A stretch of 64,000 bases of DNA from Vibrio diazotrophicus. GTDB taxonomy: Bacteria; Pseudomonadota; Gammaproteobacteria; Enterobacterales; Vibrionaceae. The DNA lies in contig NZ_CP151842.1 of assembly GCF_038452265.1 (NCBI RefSeq), positions 1,426,001-1,490,000 of the forward strand, read 5' to 3'. The notes below the pieces were generated by a model, which did no database searches, had not been told where the DNA came from, and worked only from the letters and a program-made list of their open reading frames with translations. The stretch's first letter is position 1; every line of letters starts with the position of its first letter. Position numbers and translations under genes: made by a program. Below are positions 18,597 to 27,640 of the stretch, one piece after another.

Positions 18597-18995
18597 CTAC
18601 CTGTTTTTGAAGGCTTCTTGCTCCTTGGCGATATACTTTTTTCTGAGACTAGTCCCGTGCTCAGCGTCAAGAATATCAACGACTTCATTTAAAAAGAGAT
18701 TTTTTATTCGTTCATCTTCCAACTCTTTTTCAAGTCGCTTAATTTTTTGAGCTGGGGATTCATTGGGTTTCGTTGTTTTATGCATGGCGTTCTTCCTTGG
18801 ATTTTGCGTCCAGTCCATTTTTCCGAACTTTCTTAGCCAGGTTAAAACCGTTGAACGACCTTGAATGCCATAGATAGCTTGGGCTTGTTTATAAGTCATG
18901 TCGCCTTTTTCAACAGCATCAACAACCTGTAATTTAAAGCCTAGTGTGTAATCACGCTGGGTGCGTTTAACGTAGAGATTATGTGAAGTAGTCAT
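18597..18995 (-). CDS. IS3-family transposase OrfA
   Basis: 132 residues: an N-terminal HTH (DYTLGFKLQVVDAVEKGDMTY) and a C-terminal leucine-zipper-like helix (AQKIKRLEKELEDERIKNL), as in IS3 OrfA proteins. It binds the element ends and, by -1 frameshifting into orfB, yields the active transposase. Confidence 0.88.
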   Translation of the reverse strand: MTTSHNLYVKRTQRDYTLGFKLQVVDAVEKGDMTYKQAQAIYGIQGRSTVLTWLRKFGKMDWTQNPRKNAMHKTTKPNESPAQKIKRLEKELEDERIKNLFLNEVVDILDAEHGTSLRKKYIAKEQEAFKNR

Positions 18996-19035
18996 AATTC
19001 GTCCTCAATGTGTAAACATATTTCAGGACGAGACA

Positions 19036-19970
19036 AAATACTAAAAAAAGCCACGGCTCTCTTGATGTCGGACTCACTGAACAATTCTTGACAATCAAGA
19101 AACTCAAGCAGAGCCACAGCGTAAAAATATTATGCGAAGTCTTCAATGTTCATCGAAGTAGTTATAACTATTGGCATAAACGCCCAACGGTAATCAATGC
19201 TGAAGTAGTAAAGCTTCGCAGCTTGGTGAGCGAGGCTCACGCCGCAAGCAATGGCTCTGCGGGAGCGAGAACCATTGCAGATATAGTCACAAATCAGGGC
19301 GTAAAGCTGAGCCGATACCGAGCAACAAAGCTTATGAAAGCTCTTGGTTTAGTGAGTTGCCAAGAACCAAAGCATCGTTACAGAAAGGCTTCACAAGAGC
19401 ATATTGAAATTCCAAATCACTTAGGTCGTCAGTTTGCGGTTACTGCGCCAAATGAAGTCTGGGCTGGCGATGTTACGTATATTTGGACAGGTAATCGGTG
19501 GATGTATTTAGCGGTTGTTATCGATCTTTTTGCCCGCAAAGTGATTGGTTGGTCAATGTCGTTATCACCTGATTCTAGGCTAACAGGCAAAGCTCTTTCG
19601 ATGGCTTATGAGTCTCGTGGTAAGCCTAAAGGTGTCATGTTCCACAGCGATCAAGGTAGTCACTATACCAGTCGTAAATACCGCCAATTACTGTGGCGTT
19701 TTCAAATAAAGCAGAGTTTATCTCGCCGAGGAAATTGTTGGGATAATGCGCCGATGGAGCGCTTCTTTAGAAGTCTGAAGACGGAATGGGTGCCAACTGT
19801 GGGTTATCGTAGCTTCGCTGAGGCTCAACAAGAGATCACCCGCTACATTATCGGATATTACTGCCAACTCAGGCCACATAAGTATAACGGTGGTCTAACT
19901 CCCAATGAATCAGAACGATTATATTGGGAAAACTCTAAAACCGTGACCAATTTTAGTTGACCACTACACC
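19036..19970 (+). mobile_element. IS3-family element B, 5'-truncated
   Basis: Only orfB and a few bases around its frameshift site survive (slippery A-run at 19043-19050). orfA is missing and element A begins exactly where it should be, so element A probably inserted into it and a deletion followed. Confidence 0.7.
19088..19960 (+). CDS. IS3-family transposase OrfB (element B)
   Basis: 290 residues from TTG 19088; the frame is open further upstream to the A-run. Contains the HTH_21 start (HSVKILCEVFNVHRSSYNYW) and the DDE integrase core (AGDVTYIW, FHSDQGSHYTS, APMERFFRSLK). Without its orfA partner it is unlikely to be expressed as a functional transposase. Confidence 0.85.
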   Translation: MTIKKLKQSHSVKILCEVFNVHRSSYNYWHKRPTVINAEVVKLRSLVSEAHAASNGSAGARTIADIVTNQGVKLSRYRATKLMKALGLVSCQEPKHRYRKASQEHIEIPNHLGRQFAVTAPNEVWAGDVTYIWTGNRWMYLAVVIDLFARKVIGWSMSLSPDSRLTGKALSMAYESRGKPKGVMFHSDQGSHYTSRKYRQLLWRFQIKQSLSRRGNCWDNAPMERFFRSLKTEWVPTVGYRSFAEAQQEITRYIIGYYCQLRPHKYNGGLTPNESERLYWENSKTVTNFS

Positions 19971-20306
19971 ATAATGCTAGGGCTTCGATTAAAGATTCGG
20001 CTACAACTGAACGCAGCATTCTCGCGATAGTGTGCCGACGAGGGATGCCATGAGTGAATGGTCGATATTTTCTCAGCCATTCAAGTTTATGTTCGTCATA
20101 TGTTTCGATATCTTGCCAACCCTCGCTATCAGCGGTTATGGCACTAATAACTAGGGAAATAATATCAATTAAATCATGCTGTTGGTTTATGTCTGAACGA
20201 GTATCTTCGACAACGGTAAGGCGTTCTAAAAGGCTCAAAATTGGTTTCGTTTTATTGGTTTGCGCCTATTAGATTATATCTATTAACAAAGTGCGATCCC
20301 GCCCTG
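19971..20306 (-). pseudogene. ISAs1-family transposase, N-terminal remnant
   Basis: From ATG 20238 leftward the protein reads LIDIISLVISAITADSEGWQ and GIPRRHTIARML, the conserved N-terminal part of ISAs1 (H-repeat) transposases. It stops matching at about 19971, where element B begins, so about three quarters of the gene is lost. The minus-strand end CAGGGCGGGATCGCAC (20306-20291) looks like an ISAs1 terminal repeat. Confidence 0.75.
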
Positions 20307-20385
20307 ACTTTGGTGCAACCAAGCTAGCAAAGGGGTTAGAATCGCATTGAAGCCTAATATGATAAGTCGATCAAGTATTGATGGA

Positions 20386-21051
20386 TTACCAATTCAATTT
20401 ACGACCATACTGAAAAAAACACCCGTTAATTCTATCCTTAGTCTCTAACAAATTAAGTATTTCTAATGCTGCATCTCTTGGTAAGTCAGGAGCATCAGGT
20501 CCACCCATTTCAGTCTTTACCCACCCTGGACAGACAGAACATATTTCAACTTCACCGAATGTCTCTTTGGAAAGTGAAACAGTTAAAGCATTTAAAGCAG
20601 CTTTACTAATGGAATATAAAGGTGGACCTTGTAGTCCTTTATCAAACGCCCCCCACTCTGAACTGATGTTGATAATTCGGCCTTTCCCATTCTTAAGCAT
20701 TTCTTTTACAAACATACTGCTGATTATGTAAGGGGCAGTGGTGTTGACATCCAATGACTGTTTGAAGTCATGAAAGTTAAAATCAAGCAATTTGCTATCT
20801 TTCATAATAGCTGCGTTATTTATTACAAAGTCTACTGTGTGACCAGAGTGGACAATAATTTTAAAAATTAATTTTTCAAGCTCATTACTGTTACTTAAAT
20901 CAATTGAATATATTGCTAAGTTTTTATGATTTATACTGTCAGTATAATTTCCTCTAATAAGACCTAATACTCTATACCCTTTCTCTAACAATAGCTTAGT
21001 GATCTCTGAACCAATTCCTCTATTTATACCTGTAACTAGTACTGTTTTCAT
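20386..21051 (-). CDS. Short-chain dehydrogenase/reductase
   Basis: 221 residues, a classical SDR: cofactor motif TGINRGIG (residues 7-14), NNAA at about 88-91, active-site Ser in IINISSEWG, catalytic YSISK (Tyr-x3-Lys), and PGWVKTEMGG after it. Such C-factor-like SDRs act on small carbonyl or hydroxyl substrates with NAD(P); the substrate cannot be told. It is AT-rich and flanked by IS elements, suggesting acquisition. A hexamer repeat lies about 106 bases upstream. Confidence 0.85.
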   Translation of the reverse strand: MKTVLVTGINRGIGSEITKLLLEKGYRVLGLIRGNYTDSINHKNLAIYSIDLSNSNELEKLIFKIIVHSGHTVDFVINNAAIMKDSKLLDFNFHDFKQSLDVNTTAPYIISSMFVKEMLKNGKGRIINISSEWGAFDKGLQGPPLYSISKAALNALTVSLSKETFGEVEICSVCPGWVKTEMGGPDAPDLPRDAALEILNLLETKDRINGCFFQYGRKLNW

Positions 21052-21156
21052 AAATACTCCGTATATATTCAGTGTTATAAGGGTTATTTACTAATTTTAA
21101 TAGGAATATACGCCATTGTTATTAATTTCTGGTAAATTGTGATTTTACTTTATTTG

Positions 21157-21214
21157 TTAGTTTTAGTTTTAGTTTTAGTTTTAGTTTTAGTTTTAGTTTT
21201 AGTTTTAGTTTTAG
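21157..21214. repeat. TTTTAG hexamer tandem repeat
   Basis: A partial TTAG and nine perfect TTTTAG units (21161-21214). It lies upstream of the minus-strand SDR gene and just before the left end of the IS5-family element. Such tracts vary in copy number by slippage. Confidence 0.9.
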
Positions 21215-21241
21215 TTAACTTATATTTTTAATACATTGACT

Positions 21242-22220
21242 GGCTTTGTTGCTTAAATCGATGGAACTAAATCAAGAAGCGACGATCTGATCGGCTACAC
21301 CCATCAATCATCGTAGCCTCATGCCTAAACCTCGTTATAAAACAACTAACTGGAAGCAAAACAAACAAGGCAAGCGTGGTAGGCCTCACCGATTCAGCGA
21401 CTTAACCATTACTACCGCACTGATGGTGAAGCGCGTTTTCTCTATGCCATTGAGAGCGCTGCAAGGTTTTCTAGACTCAGTATTTAAGCTAGCTAACATC
21501 CCGCTTGTTTGCCCACACTACACCTGTATAAGCCGCCGAGCTAAGGAAGTTGAGGTTTCATTTAAAACAAAAAAAAGAGGAGCAATACAACATCTAGCCA
21601 TTAATGCTACTGGTCTTAAGTTTTATGGCGAAGGTGAATGGAAGGTCAAGAGGCATGGTACTGATGGGAAGCGCAGAGTATGGCGTAAGCTGCACATCGC
21701 AGTAGATACGCACACCCACGAAATCGTCGCAGCAGAGCTGAGTTTGTCTAACGTAACCGATGCAGAAGTGCTCCCTAACTTACTAAAACAAACACGTCGT
21801 AAAATCATTGAGATATCCGGTGATGGTGCTTATGACACAAAGGGTTGCTATGATGCTATACGAATCAAACGAGTGGTTCCGCTTATCCCGCCACGAGAAG
21901 GGGCAGCCTTCTGGGGACGGAGGCATCCTCGCAGTTTAGCGGTAGGTAGTCAGAAGCTTTACGGCTCGAACAAGATGTGGAAAAAGCGGTACGGCTATCA
22001 CAAGCGCCCGCTATCAGAGACAGCAATGTATCGAGTGAAGCAGTTGTTAGGTGGGAAATTAAGCCTGAGAAACTACAACGCTCAAGTTGGCGAGACTTAC
22101 GCTATGATCAAGGCGATGAATAAGCTTACAGGGTTAGGTATGCCTGAAACTCAGTATATCGTTTAAGAATTAAGCACTACGGGACAGGCATGTCTTCTCT
22201 CTGAATTAAGCAACAAAGCC
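21242..22220 (+). mobile_element. IS5-family insertion sequence
   Basis: Perfect 15-bp terminal inverted repeats, GGCTTTGTTGCTTAA at 21242-21256 and its complement at 22206-22220, enclose one transposase gene; total 979 bp. The 9 bases on each side differ, so no target duplication is visible, hinting at a later rearrangement. Confidence 0.9.
21321..22166 (+). CDS. IS5-family transposase (IS903-like)
   Basis: 281 residues. The DDE catalytic residues lie in KLHIAVDTHTHEI, ISGDGAYDTKG and YHKRPLSETAMYRVKQLL, typical of the IS903 group. The N-terminal DUF4372-like start (PRYKTTNWKQNKQGKRGRP) is also typical. The reading frame appears intact. Confidence 0.92.
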   Translation: MPKPRYKTTNWKQNKQGKRGRPHRFSDLTITTALMVKRVFSMPLRALQGFLDSVFKLANIPLVCPHYTCISRRAKEVEVSFKTKKRGAIQHLAINATGLKFYGEGEWKVKRHGTDGKRRVWRKLHIAVDTHTHEIVAAELSLSNVTDAEVLPNLLKQTRRKIIEISGDGAYDTKGCYDAIRIKRVVPLIPPREGAAFWGRRHPRSLAVGSQKLYGSNKMWKKRYGYHKRPLSETAMYRVKQLLGGKLSLRNYNAQVGETYAMIKAMNKLTGLGMPETQYIV

Positions 22221-22388
22221 ACAGCTAATTTGAATAAATCAACTAGCAATAATGATTTAACCCCTCTTTAAAATCTATCTTAAGCCTAAGTGGTTTGAAG
22301 ATTTTAAACACATATTCATCGAGCAATGACACATCTGTAGTTGACTAGGTTGTAGTGGCTGCAAGAAGCGATACCTAGTGATGCAAAA

Positions 22389-22436
22389 AAACGGCTTGTG
22401 GGGTTGATACCTACAAGCCGTTATTATTTTCTTTTT
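22389..22436 (+). terminator. Terminator-like hairpin in the 22.2-22.6 kb gap
   Basis: ACGGCTTGT (22391-22399) pairs with ACAAGCCGT (22413-22421) and is followed by a T-rich tract. No gene in the 430-base gap was supported; the hairpin may be left from a lost gene. Confidence 0.6.
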
Positions 22437-22649
22437 TCTTAAGATTAAATCGAAGAAAGTTAGCAAATATAAGCTAGTAATCAGTAGTACTGTTACGCTA
22501 TAACAGATGTCTTATTTAGCCGATTCATTTATTCATCGTAGTCTTTGTAGAAATTCTCTGTCTACACAGACATCCAGAATAGTTGCAAAACCTACGATTA
22601 AACTGCTGAATATTTTTACACATAAATCTAGTTTTCCAAGCTTATATGG

Positions 22650-23738
22650 TTAAATGATCAAATGTTGTTGCGCAAGCTTATACTTTTTCTGGTATGTTTC
22701 GAATAGGTTCTGCCGAGACTTACCAGTGTTTCCGTAAAAAAGACAGTTGTTTGAATTCAAGAATTCGTAGTGATTGACTATAGAGTCTAAAACATGATCA
22801 ATTCTTGCTAAGGTTTTTTTTGTACAACTTTTTCCATGCAAGTCGTCTTCAATATCTAGCACATGAGACCTGAACGATTCAGCTCTATATAGGTTCTTCA
22901 ATGCGTTACTGCTTTTCAAAGCTTCAGACCATTTATTGACAATATTTTGAAAGTGTTGAATAACCTCAGATGACGCATTATTTGCTTTCAACCATGATAT
23001 TTTTTTGTTAAAGACACCTATTGCTACAGATTTTAGGTCGGCAAACAAAGCTATTTTGTCATCTTCACTTAGATTATCTCTATCTAAGAGCCATCCAAAG
23101 AAAAATCGGGTTTCGAATCGTTCAACGCTATTAAAAATAGAGTCAGACATACCGTTGCTATTTATATCTACGAGAGGGTTGAAAGGGTACATATAACCAA
23201 AGTCGAATAGAAAAACTTTACCGTCTTCATTAATTAAAATGTTACCTTCGCAGAGGTCCCATTCCATTAGCCCATATTGCTCACATAGTGACGTGGTTTC
23301 TAGTATTTGCTTGAAAATATCTTTGTTTAAAGTTTCTAGCTGCTCACCTTCGATCCACGGGGATAATATTATACCTAATCGATAGTTAGCGTAAATCGTA
23401 TCTACAATGTTGGGTAAGAGTTCATGATCATCGTGGTTGGATTTTAATTTGTAAAAATCAGCTCTACGTTGAACTTCATTCAAAAATGAGAATTTACCAT
23501 CCACGTTAGAAACAAGTGCCGAAGCTCTCTTTTTCTTGAGAGTATATTTTTCACTATTAACAGTAAGTTGATAAACTTCAGCGGTCAGGCCGGAATCTAT
23601 TGATTTTGTTACATAATCTGAAGCTTCGGTAATGCTTGCTAAGACTGAAGGATCTAGAGGACAGTTTTCAGGAGAACCTACTTCGATGTTGTCCCCACTT
23701 GCTTCAAACTCCGTTTGTTGCTTTTGCCTAGTGTTCAT
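22650..23738 (-). CDS. Protein-kinase-like phosphotransferase, copy 1
   Basis: 362 residues from ATG 23738; an upstream ATG at 23795 would overlap the nitroreductase gene. Kinase-fold features: TAEVYQLTVNSEKYTLKKK (ATP-lysine region), catalytic loop MEWDLCEGNIL (Asp then Asn), and LFDFGYM in place of the metal-binding DFG. A conserved C-terminal part has RSHVLDIEDDLHGKSCT. The substrate is unknown; it could be a small molecule or a protein. A close paralog lies at 38450-39520, next to a signalling gene. It follows the nitroreductase gene by 49 bases, so the two are probably cotranscribed. Confidence 0.65.
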   Translation of the reverse strand: MNTRQKQQTEFEASGDNIEVGSPENCPLDPSVLASITEASDYVTKSIDSGLTAEVYQLTVNSEKYTLKKKRASALVSNVDGKFSFLNEVQRRADFYKLKSNHDDHELLPNIVDTIYANYRLGIILSPWIEGEQLETLNKDIFKQILETTSLCEQYGLMEWDLCEGNILINEDGKVFLFDFGYMYPFNPLVDINSNGMSDSIFNSVERFETRFFFGWLLDRDNLSEDDKIALFADLKSVAIGVFNKKISWLKANNASSEVIQHFQNIVNKWSEALKSSNALKNLYRAESFRSHVLDIEDDLHGKSCTKKTLARIDHVLDSIVNHYEFLNSNNCLFYGNTGKSRQNLFETYQKKYKLAQQHLII

Positions 23739-23787
23739 ATAAATTTCCCTTTTCCAAAACGGGGATGAAAAATCATCCCCCAAAGTT

Positions 23788-24402
23788 TTATGCAATTGTA
23801 AGAACTTCTTCAGTGGGTCTTCTGGTCTTTTTTTGCCAGTTACCGTCTGCAGCTTTGCCTACGGTAATTAAAATTGTTGGGATTAGTGAATCGCTTAGAT
23901 TGAATGAGCGCTTAACCATTTCAGGATCGAAGCCACCTACACTACCCGTATTGTATCCCTTAGCTTCCGCTGCATAAATCAAACTCATTGCTAAGAGGGA
24001 TGCAGAACGGATCGCTTCGTCTCTACGTAGTATTTCACTGTTTTCGTGGCTTTGTGAAGCCATGCCAACCCATGCGTCTTTGATAGAATCAGGTATGATT
24101 TTCTCATTGACATCGCTTTGCAGAATTCTTTCTAAATTTTTATATCCTTCGCTATCGCCACAAACGACATATGTTACTGCAGCATCTTTAGTCTGTGGCT
24201 GCCCATATGCTGCTTCACATAATTTCTCTTTAGCGGATTGAGAGTGCGCGGCAAGGATATGCCAATTTTGCAAGTTGAAAGCTGATGGGCTTTGAAATGC
24301 ATAGTTGGCAATTTCTTTGACGTCTGAGTCCGATATCACAACATCTGGATCATATATTCCTGTTGTCTTACGCTCAACAATCAGTTCTAGTGCGTTTTTC
24401 AT
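23788..24402 (-). CDS. Nitroreductase-family flavoprotein
   Basis: 204 residues of the FMN-dependent nitroreductase fold: RKTTGIYDPD near the N-terminus (FMN phosphate contacts), SPSAFNLQNWHILAA, and GGFDPEMVKRSFNLSDSLIPTILITVGKAAD near the C-terminus. It reduces nitro groups, quinones or similar acceptors with NAD(P)H. It is divergent from the DsbA-like gene, with 143 bases between, which must hold both promoters. Confidence 0.87.
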   Translation of the reverse strand: MKNALELIVERKTTGIYDPDVVISDSDVKEIANYAFQSPSAFNLQNWHILAAHSQSAKEKLCEAAYGQPQTKDAAVTYVVCGDSEGYKNLERILQSDVNEKIIPDSIKDAWVGMASQSHENSEILRRDEAIRSASLLAMSLIYAAEAKGYNTGSVGGFDPEMVKRSFNLSDSLIPTILITVGKAADGNWQKKTRRPTEEVLTIA

Positions 24403-24545
24403 TTTCTTTACCTGTAAGTTAGTTGATTTATTCAGCTTCTAAATCATAACAAATAGATTGTTCACTGTTAGTTAACTGTCAATTCATAAATAAATACAAA
24501 TTTCTGTTATATAGTGTTTTAGTTTTAATTTGAGAGGTAATATAA

Positions 24546-25169
24546 ATGAAAATTGAATTCTTCCATGATGTAGTGTGTGGGTGGTGTTATATACAGTCTC
24601 CAATTCTAAGAGAGTTGAACCTAAAATATAATATAGAAGTCACTCATAGGAATTTTATTTTGCAAAAAAATGATCAAGAAATGATCGCAAGGTGGGGTTC
24701 GTTAGAGGCTGCAAAAGAACTAGTACTACAACATTGGGAATCTTGCATGGCATTTGAAGGAAAGCCAGAAAGGTTTAATATTGATGGTATGCGTGAATCA
24801 AATTTCAATTATCCTAATGGTATGTTGGCTGCGAAAGCCACTAAGACCGCCGAAATATTAGGTGGACAAAGTGCTCATTGGGATATGTTTGATATCTTAC
24901 AAAAATTTCACCTTCAAGATTCTAAGAACGTAAGTGATATTAATGTTATAAAAGAAGCTATTAATAGTCAAAACTATGATGAGCGAAGTTTCATTGAATT
25001 GATGGACTCTGAGCAAGTAAATAACGAACTAAGTAAAGATGCTTTAATGGCATTTAATTACGGTGTGAAGTCTATCCCGACATTAGTTGTAAATAATAAA
25101 CATGTCATCCGGTCGACCACTAAATTACCTGTATTAACAAAAATATTATCTGACTTGGGGGTGCTATGA
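24546..25169 (+). CDS. DsbA-family (FrnE-like) thiol oxidoreductase
   Basis: 207 residues with no signal peptide, so cytoplasmic. The active-site motif is CGWC (residues 11-14, FHDVVCGWCYIQSP), followed by a helical insertion and the cis-Pro loop GVKSIPTLVVNN near residue 180. Start ATG 24546 follows GAGAGG. The stop overlaps the next start (ATGA), so it is coupled to the broken methyltransferase gene. Confidence 0.85.
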   Translation: MKIEFFHDVVCGWCYIQSPILRELNLKYNIEVTHRNFILQKNDQEMIARWGSLEAAKELVLQHWESCMAFEGKPERFNIDGMRESNFNYPNGMLAAKATKTAEILGGQSAHWDMFDILQKFHLQDSKNVSDINVIKEAINSQNYDERSFIELMDSEQVNNELSKDALMAFNYGVKSIPTLVVNNKHVIRSTTKLPVLTKILSDLGVL

Positions 25170-25709
25170 ACTTCTATAATTATATGGAGATTATGGATCG
25201 TAAAGGTTTAGTTAATGACTACAATGAAACTGTTAAGGAAAATAAATATCTTAATATAACTAAAGATACCGGATCCTTTCTCGATATGATGGTTTGTATT
25301 ATCAAACCAAGTAAAGTTTTAGAAGTTGGTACATCTGACGGGTATCTACAGTGTGGTTGGTAAAAAATTACCTGAGGAAGGTAAATTAATAACGACCGAA
25401 AAGCAGTCTAACAAGGCCAAAGAGTCAATGTCTAATGTAAATAACGTTGGGTTTGAGGATAAAGTAACTGTTGTTGTCTGTACTGCTCAAAACTATCTAA
25501 AGTCCAATAATTAAATGTTCGACATGATATTTCTGGACGCTAATAGACTGGAGTATCCAGATTACTACGATCGTTTGATAGCGAGTTTGAGGTGTGGTGG
25601 GTTATTGGTGTGTGATAATGCTATATCTCATGAGGAGGAGTTCAAGCTATTCACTTGCATGGGTGGAAGAAGATACAAGGCTACTTTCTTTCACTATAAA
25701 TGTAGGTAA
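25166..25709 (+). pseudogene. Broken class I O-methyltransferase
   Basis: The SAM motif is present (SKVLEVGTSDGY, about residue 50), but the frame shifts at about 25340 and then a TAA at 25512 interrupts it before FDMIFLDANRLEYPDYYDRL and GGLLVCDNA. Pieced together, these are the segments of a caffeoyl-CoA-O-methyltransferase-like enzyme in the right order. The final residues (RRYKATFFHYKCR) do not match the usual end, so the 3' end is altered too. Either one frameshift and one nonsense mutation, or sequence errors. Confidence 0.8.
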
Positions 25710-25754
25710 AGGAGAGCTCTTGGTATATAAGTATTAGATGGCTTAGGAGGGGGT

Positions 25755-26639
25755 ATGGATAAAGTTAGAGCTCTTACTGTTTTTAGGCGCATAGTTGAAC
25801 TTGGTAGCTTTCAAGCAGCTGCTAGCGACTTAAAGCTTTCGAAAGCAGCAGTGACGAAAAATATGAATGAGTTAGAGGTATTTCTAGATACTCCACTGAT
25901 AAATCGTACGACTAGAAAACTGTTTGTTACGGAGGCTGGCTTAGAGTACTACAAAGAAGTCTGCTTGGCTTTGGACACGATCTCAAATGCTGAACAGTCG
26001 CTTTTTTTTAATCGAGATCACATTGTAGGAAAGTTAAAAATCGGCGCTCCTTTATCTTTAAGTCTAGTTCTGTTGAATGAACTTATATGTGAGTTCTCTG
26101 AGCTTTATCCATCGGTCGCGATCGAGGTTATCATGGATGATCAACAGCAAGACCTAATCGCTCAAGGAGCAGACGTTGCAATAAGAGGTAGTGGTACACT
26201 AACTGACTCCACACTTAGGTCGAGAAAGCTATTTAAGTTGAAACGTGTTTTATGTGCCTCCCCCAAATATATTCAAAGTCATGCTCCGATATTGAGCCCA
26301 TTGGATGTCAAGAGCCACCAATGCTTAATATATAGCTTGGCTACGGTTAACAAATGGAAATTTAGTCGGGGCTATGAAACGGAAGAAGTTGAGCTGGAAA
26401 ATTCACACTATATGGTTAACAACAGTTTAGCATTAGTAAAAGCTTGCCAGCTCGGTAAAGGTATTATACTAACTCCAGATATCTATGTTAAATCAATGCT
26501 AAAAGATGGTCGATTAATAGAGATACTTCCAGATTGGTCCCCGGAGGAACATTATTTGTATGCTGTTTATCCGAGTAGTAGAGCTAAATCAAAATTAGTT
26601 AGAAGTTTTATTGATTTTCTGGTTGAACGTTTATCTTGA
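25755..26639 (+). CDS. LysR-family regulator (Ahp/DhaR-like type)
   Basis: 294 residues: N-terminal winged HTH (FRRIVELGSFQAAASDLKLSKAAVTKNMNELE spans residues 11-42) and a C-terminal type 2 periplasmic-binding effector domain starting near KLKIGAPLSL. Strong ribosome site AGGAGGGGG before ATG 25755. It overlaps the convergent EamA gene by 9 bases at the stops. The likely targets are the neighbouring oxidoreductase, methyltransferase or exporter genes. Confidence 0.88.
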   Translation: MDKVRALTVFRRIVELGSFQAAASDLKLSKAAVTKNMNELEVFLDTPLINRTTRKLFVTEAGLEYYKEVCLALDTISNAEQSLFFNRDHIVGKLKIGAPLSLSLVLLNELICEFSELYPSVAIEVIMDDQQQDLIAQGADVAIRGSGTLTDSTLRSRKLFKLKRVLCASPKYIQSHAPILSPLDVKSHQCLIYSLATVNKWKFSRGYETEEVELENSHYMVNNSLALVKACQLGKGIILTPDIYVKSMLKDGRLIEILPDWSPEEHYLYAVYPSSRAKSKLVRSFIDFLVERLS

Positions 26640-27482
26640 TTTCTTTTTACCTGATAATACCAGTCCATAAAGCGATACTAATACTAATAGCATACCAAAG
26701 CCTTGAACTAAACTCATAGACTGGTCTAACGCCAACCAACCGAGAGTAATTGCCGTAATTGGACTCAAAAAACCTAATGGAGTGACAATTCCTAAAGGTA
26801 GGTTTTTAATTCCATTAAACCATAGTGAATAAGAGATAATTGCCCCAAATACTACTAAATATCCATATCCATATATATTTTTTAATTCAACGGTGTCTGG
26901 GTATATATCAAAGAAAGGGGAAATAAAGAGTAAAACAATACCTCCAAATGTCAATTGATAGCCTGTAAATGCAAAAATGTTAATTTTAGTAGACCACTCT
27001 CTTGAGAAAAATGTACCAAATGACATAGATAATGCACCTATAAAGGCTGCTAAAACTCCGATAGTATTTAGTTGTGTTTGAGGTGTTAAAAAAATACAAC
27101 ACATTCCTATAAACGCAGTTACAAGCATAAACTTTTTTCTGCTCTCGAGAGTTTCGCCTTTAAATATAAATGCAAGAAATATTATTATTGCCGGCTGTAG
27201 AGAGGTAATTAGGGATGCGACACCGCCAGGTAGAGTATAAGCTGAGATAAAAAGCATACTCTGGAACAAGGTAATATTCAAGATTGAAAGTATAAATAAC
27301 CTTTTCTTCGTTACGGTATCGACTTTTTCTCGAAAGAAAAAGAGTAGTACTAACCCTGCAGGTAAGCACCTAATAGCCGATGCTAAAAAGGGTTGGTTTG
27401 GTGGGAGGAACTCTGTGGTTAAATAGTATGTAGTGCCCCAAATAATTGGCGCTAAAGCGGTTGTAAATATTTGTGTAAGCAT
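26631..27482 (-). CDS. EamA/DMT-superfamily transporter, copy 1
   Basis: 283 residues with ten predicted membrane helices in two EamA repeats (about 1-137 and 145-280); the second repeat starts at GVLAAFIGALSMSFGTFFSREW. Such inner-membrane proteins export amino acids, metabolites or drugs. Divergent from a secreted-protein gene (158-base gap). A broken paralog at 63.1-63.8 kb has the same neighbour arrangement. Confidence 0.88.
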   Translation of the reverse strand: MLTQIFTTALAPIIWGTTYYLTTEFLPPNQPFLASAIRCLPAGLVLLFFFREKVDTVTKKRLFILSILNITLFQSMLFISAYTLPGGVASLITSLQPAIIIFLAFIFKGETLESRKKFMLVTAFIGMCCIFLTPQTQLNTIGVLAAFIGALSMSFGTFFSREWSTKINIFAFTGYQLTFGGIVLLFISPFFDIYPDTVELKNIYGYGYLVVFGAIISYSLWFNGIKNLPLGIVTPLGFLSPITAITLGWLALDQSMSLVQGFGMLLVLVSLYGLVLSGKKKSR

Positions 27483-27640
27483 AGTTAGTCTCTAAAAGTA
27501 AAAATTCACTAAATTATTATTAATTTAATTTTTCTCTAGCTTCAATATAAAGGTAGTGAATTGATAGTTTACTAAAGTGTCATTATATTTTTGGAGGTGA
27601 TGAATTAATATATAAGTGTAAATTAAATTGGAGGCTGATT

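Larger units (their letters stand above)
17760..19035 (-). mobile_element. IS3-family element A
   Basis: Carries orfA and orfB on the minus strand. The orfA-side end reads TGTCTCGTCCTGAAAT (minus strand, from 19035). The other end has no clear inverted copy of it and is set only approximately. No target duplication was identified. It abuts a second, truncated IS3 element. Confidence 0.7.

Noticed and set aside
21157..21214. CRISPR array
   Set aside because: The repeat is a simple hexamer without spacers; no CRISPR-like direct repeats or cas genes were seen anywhere.
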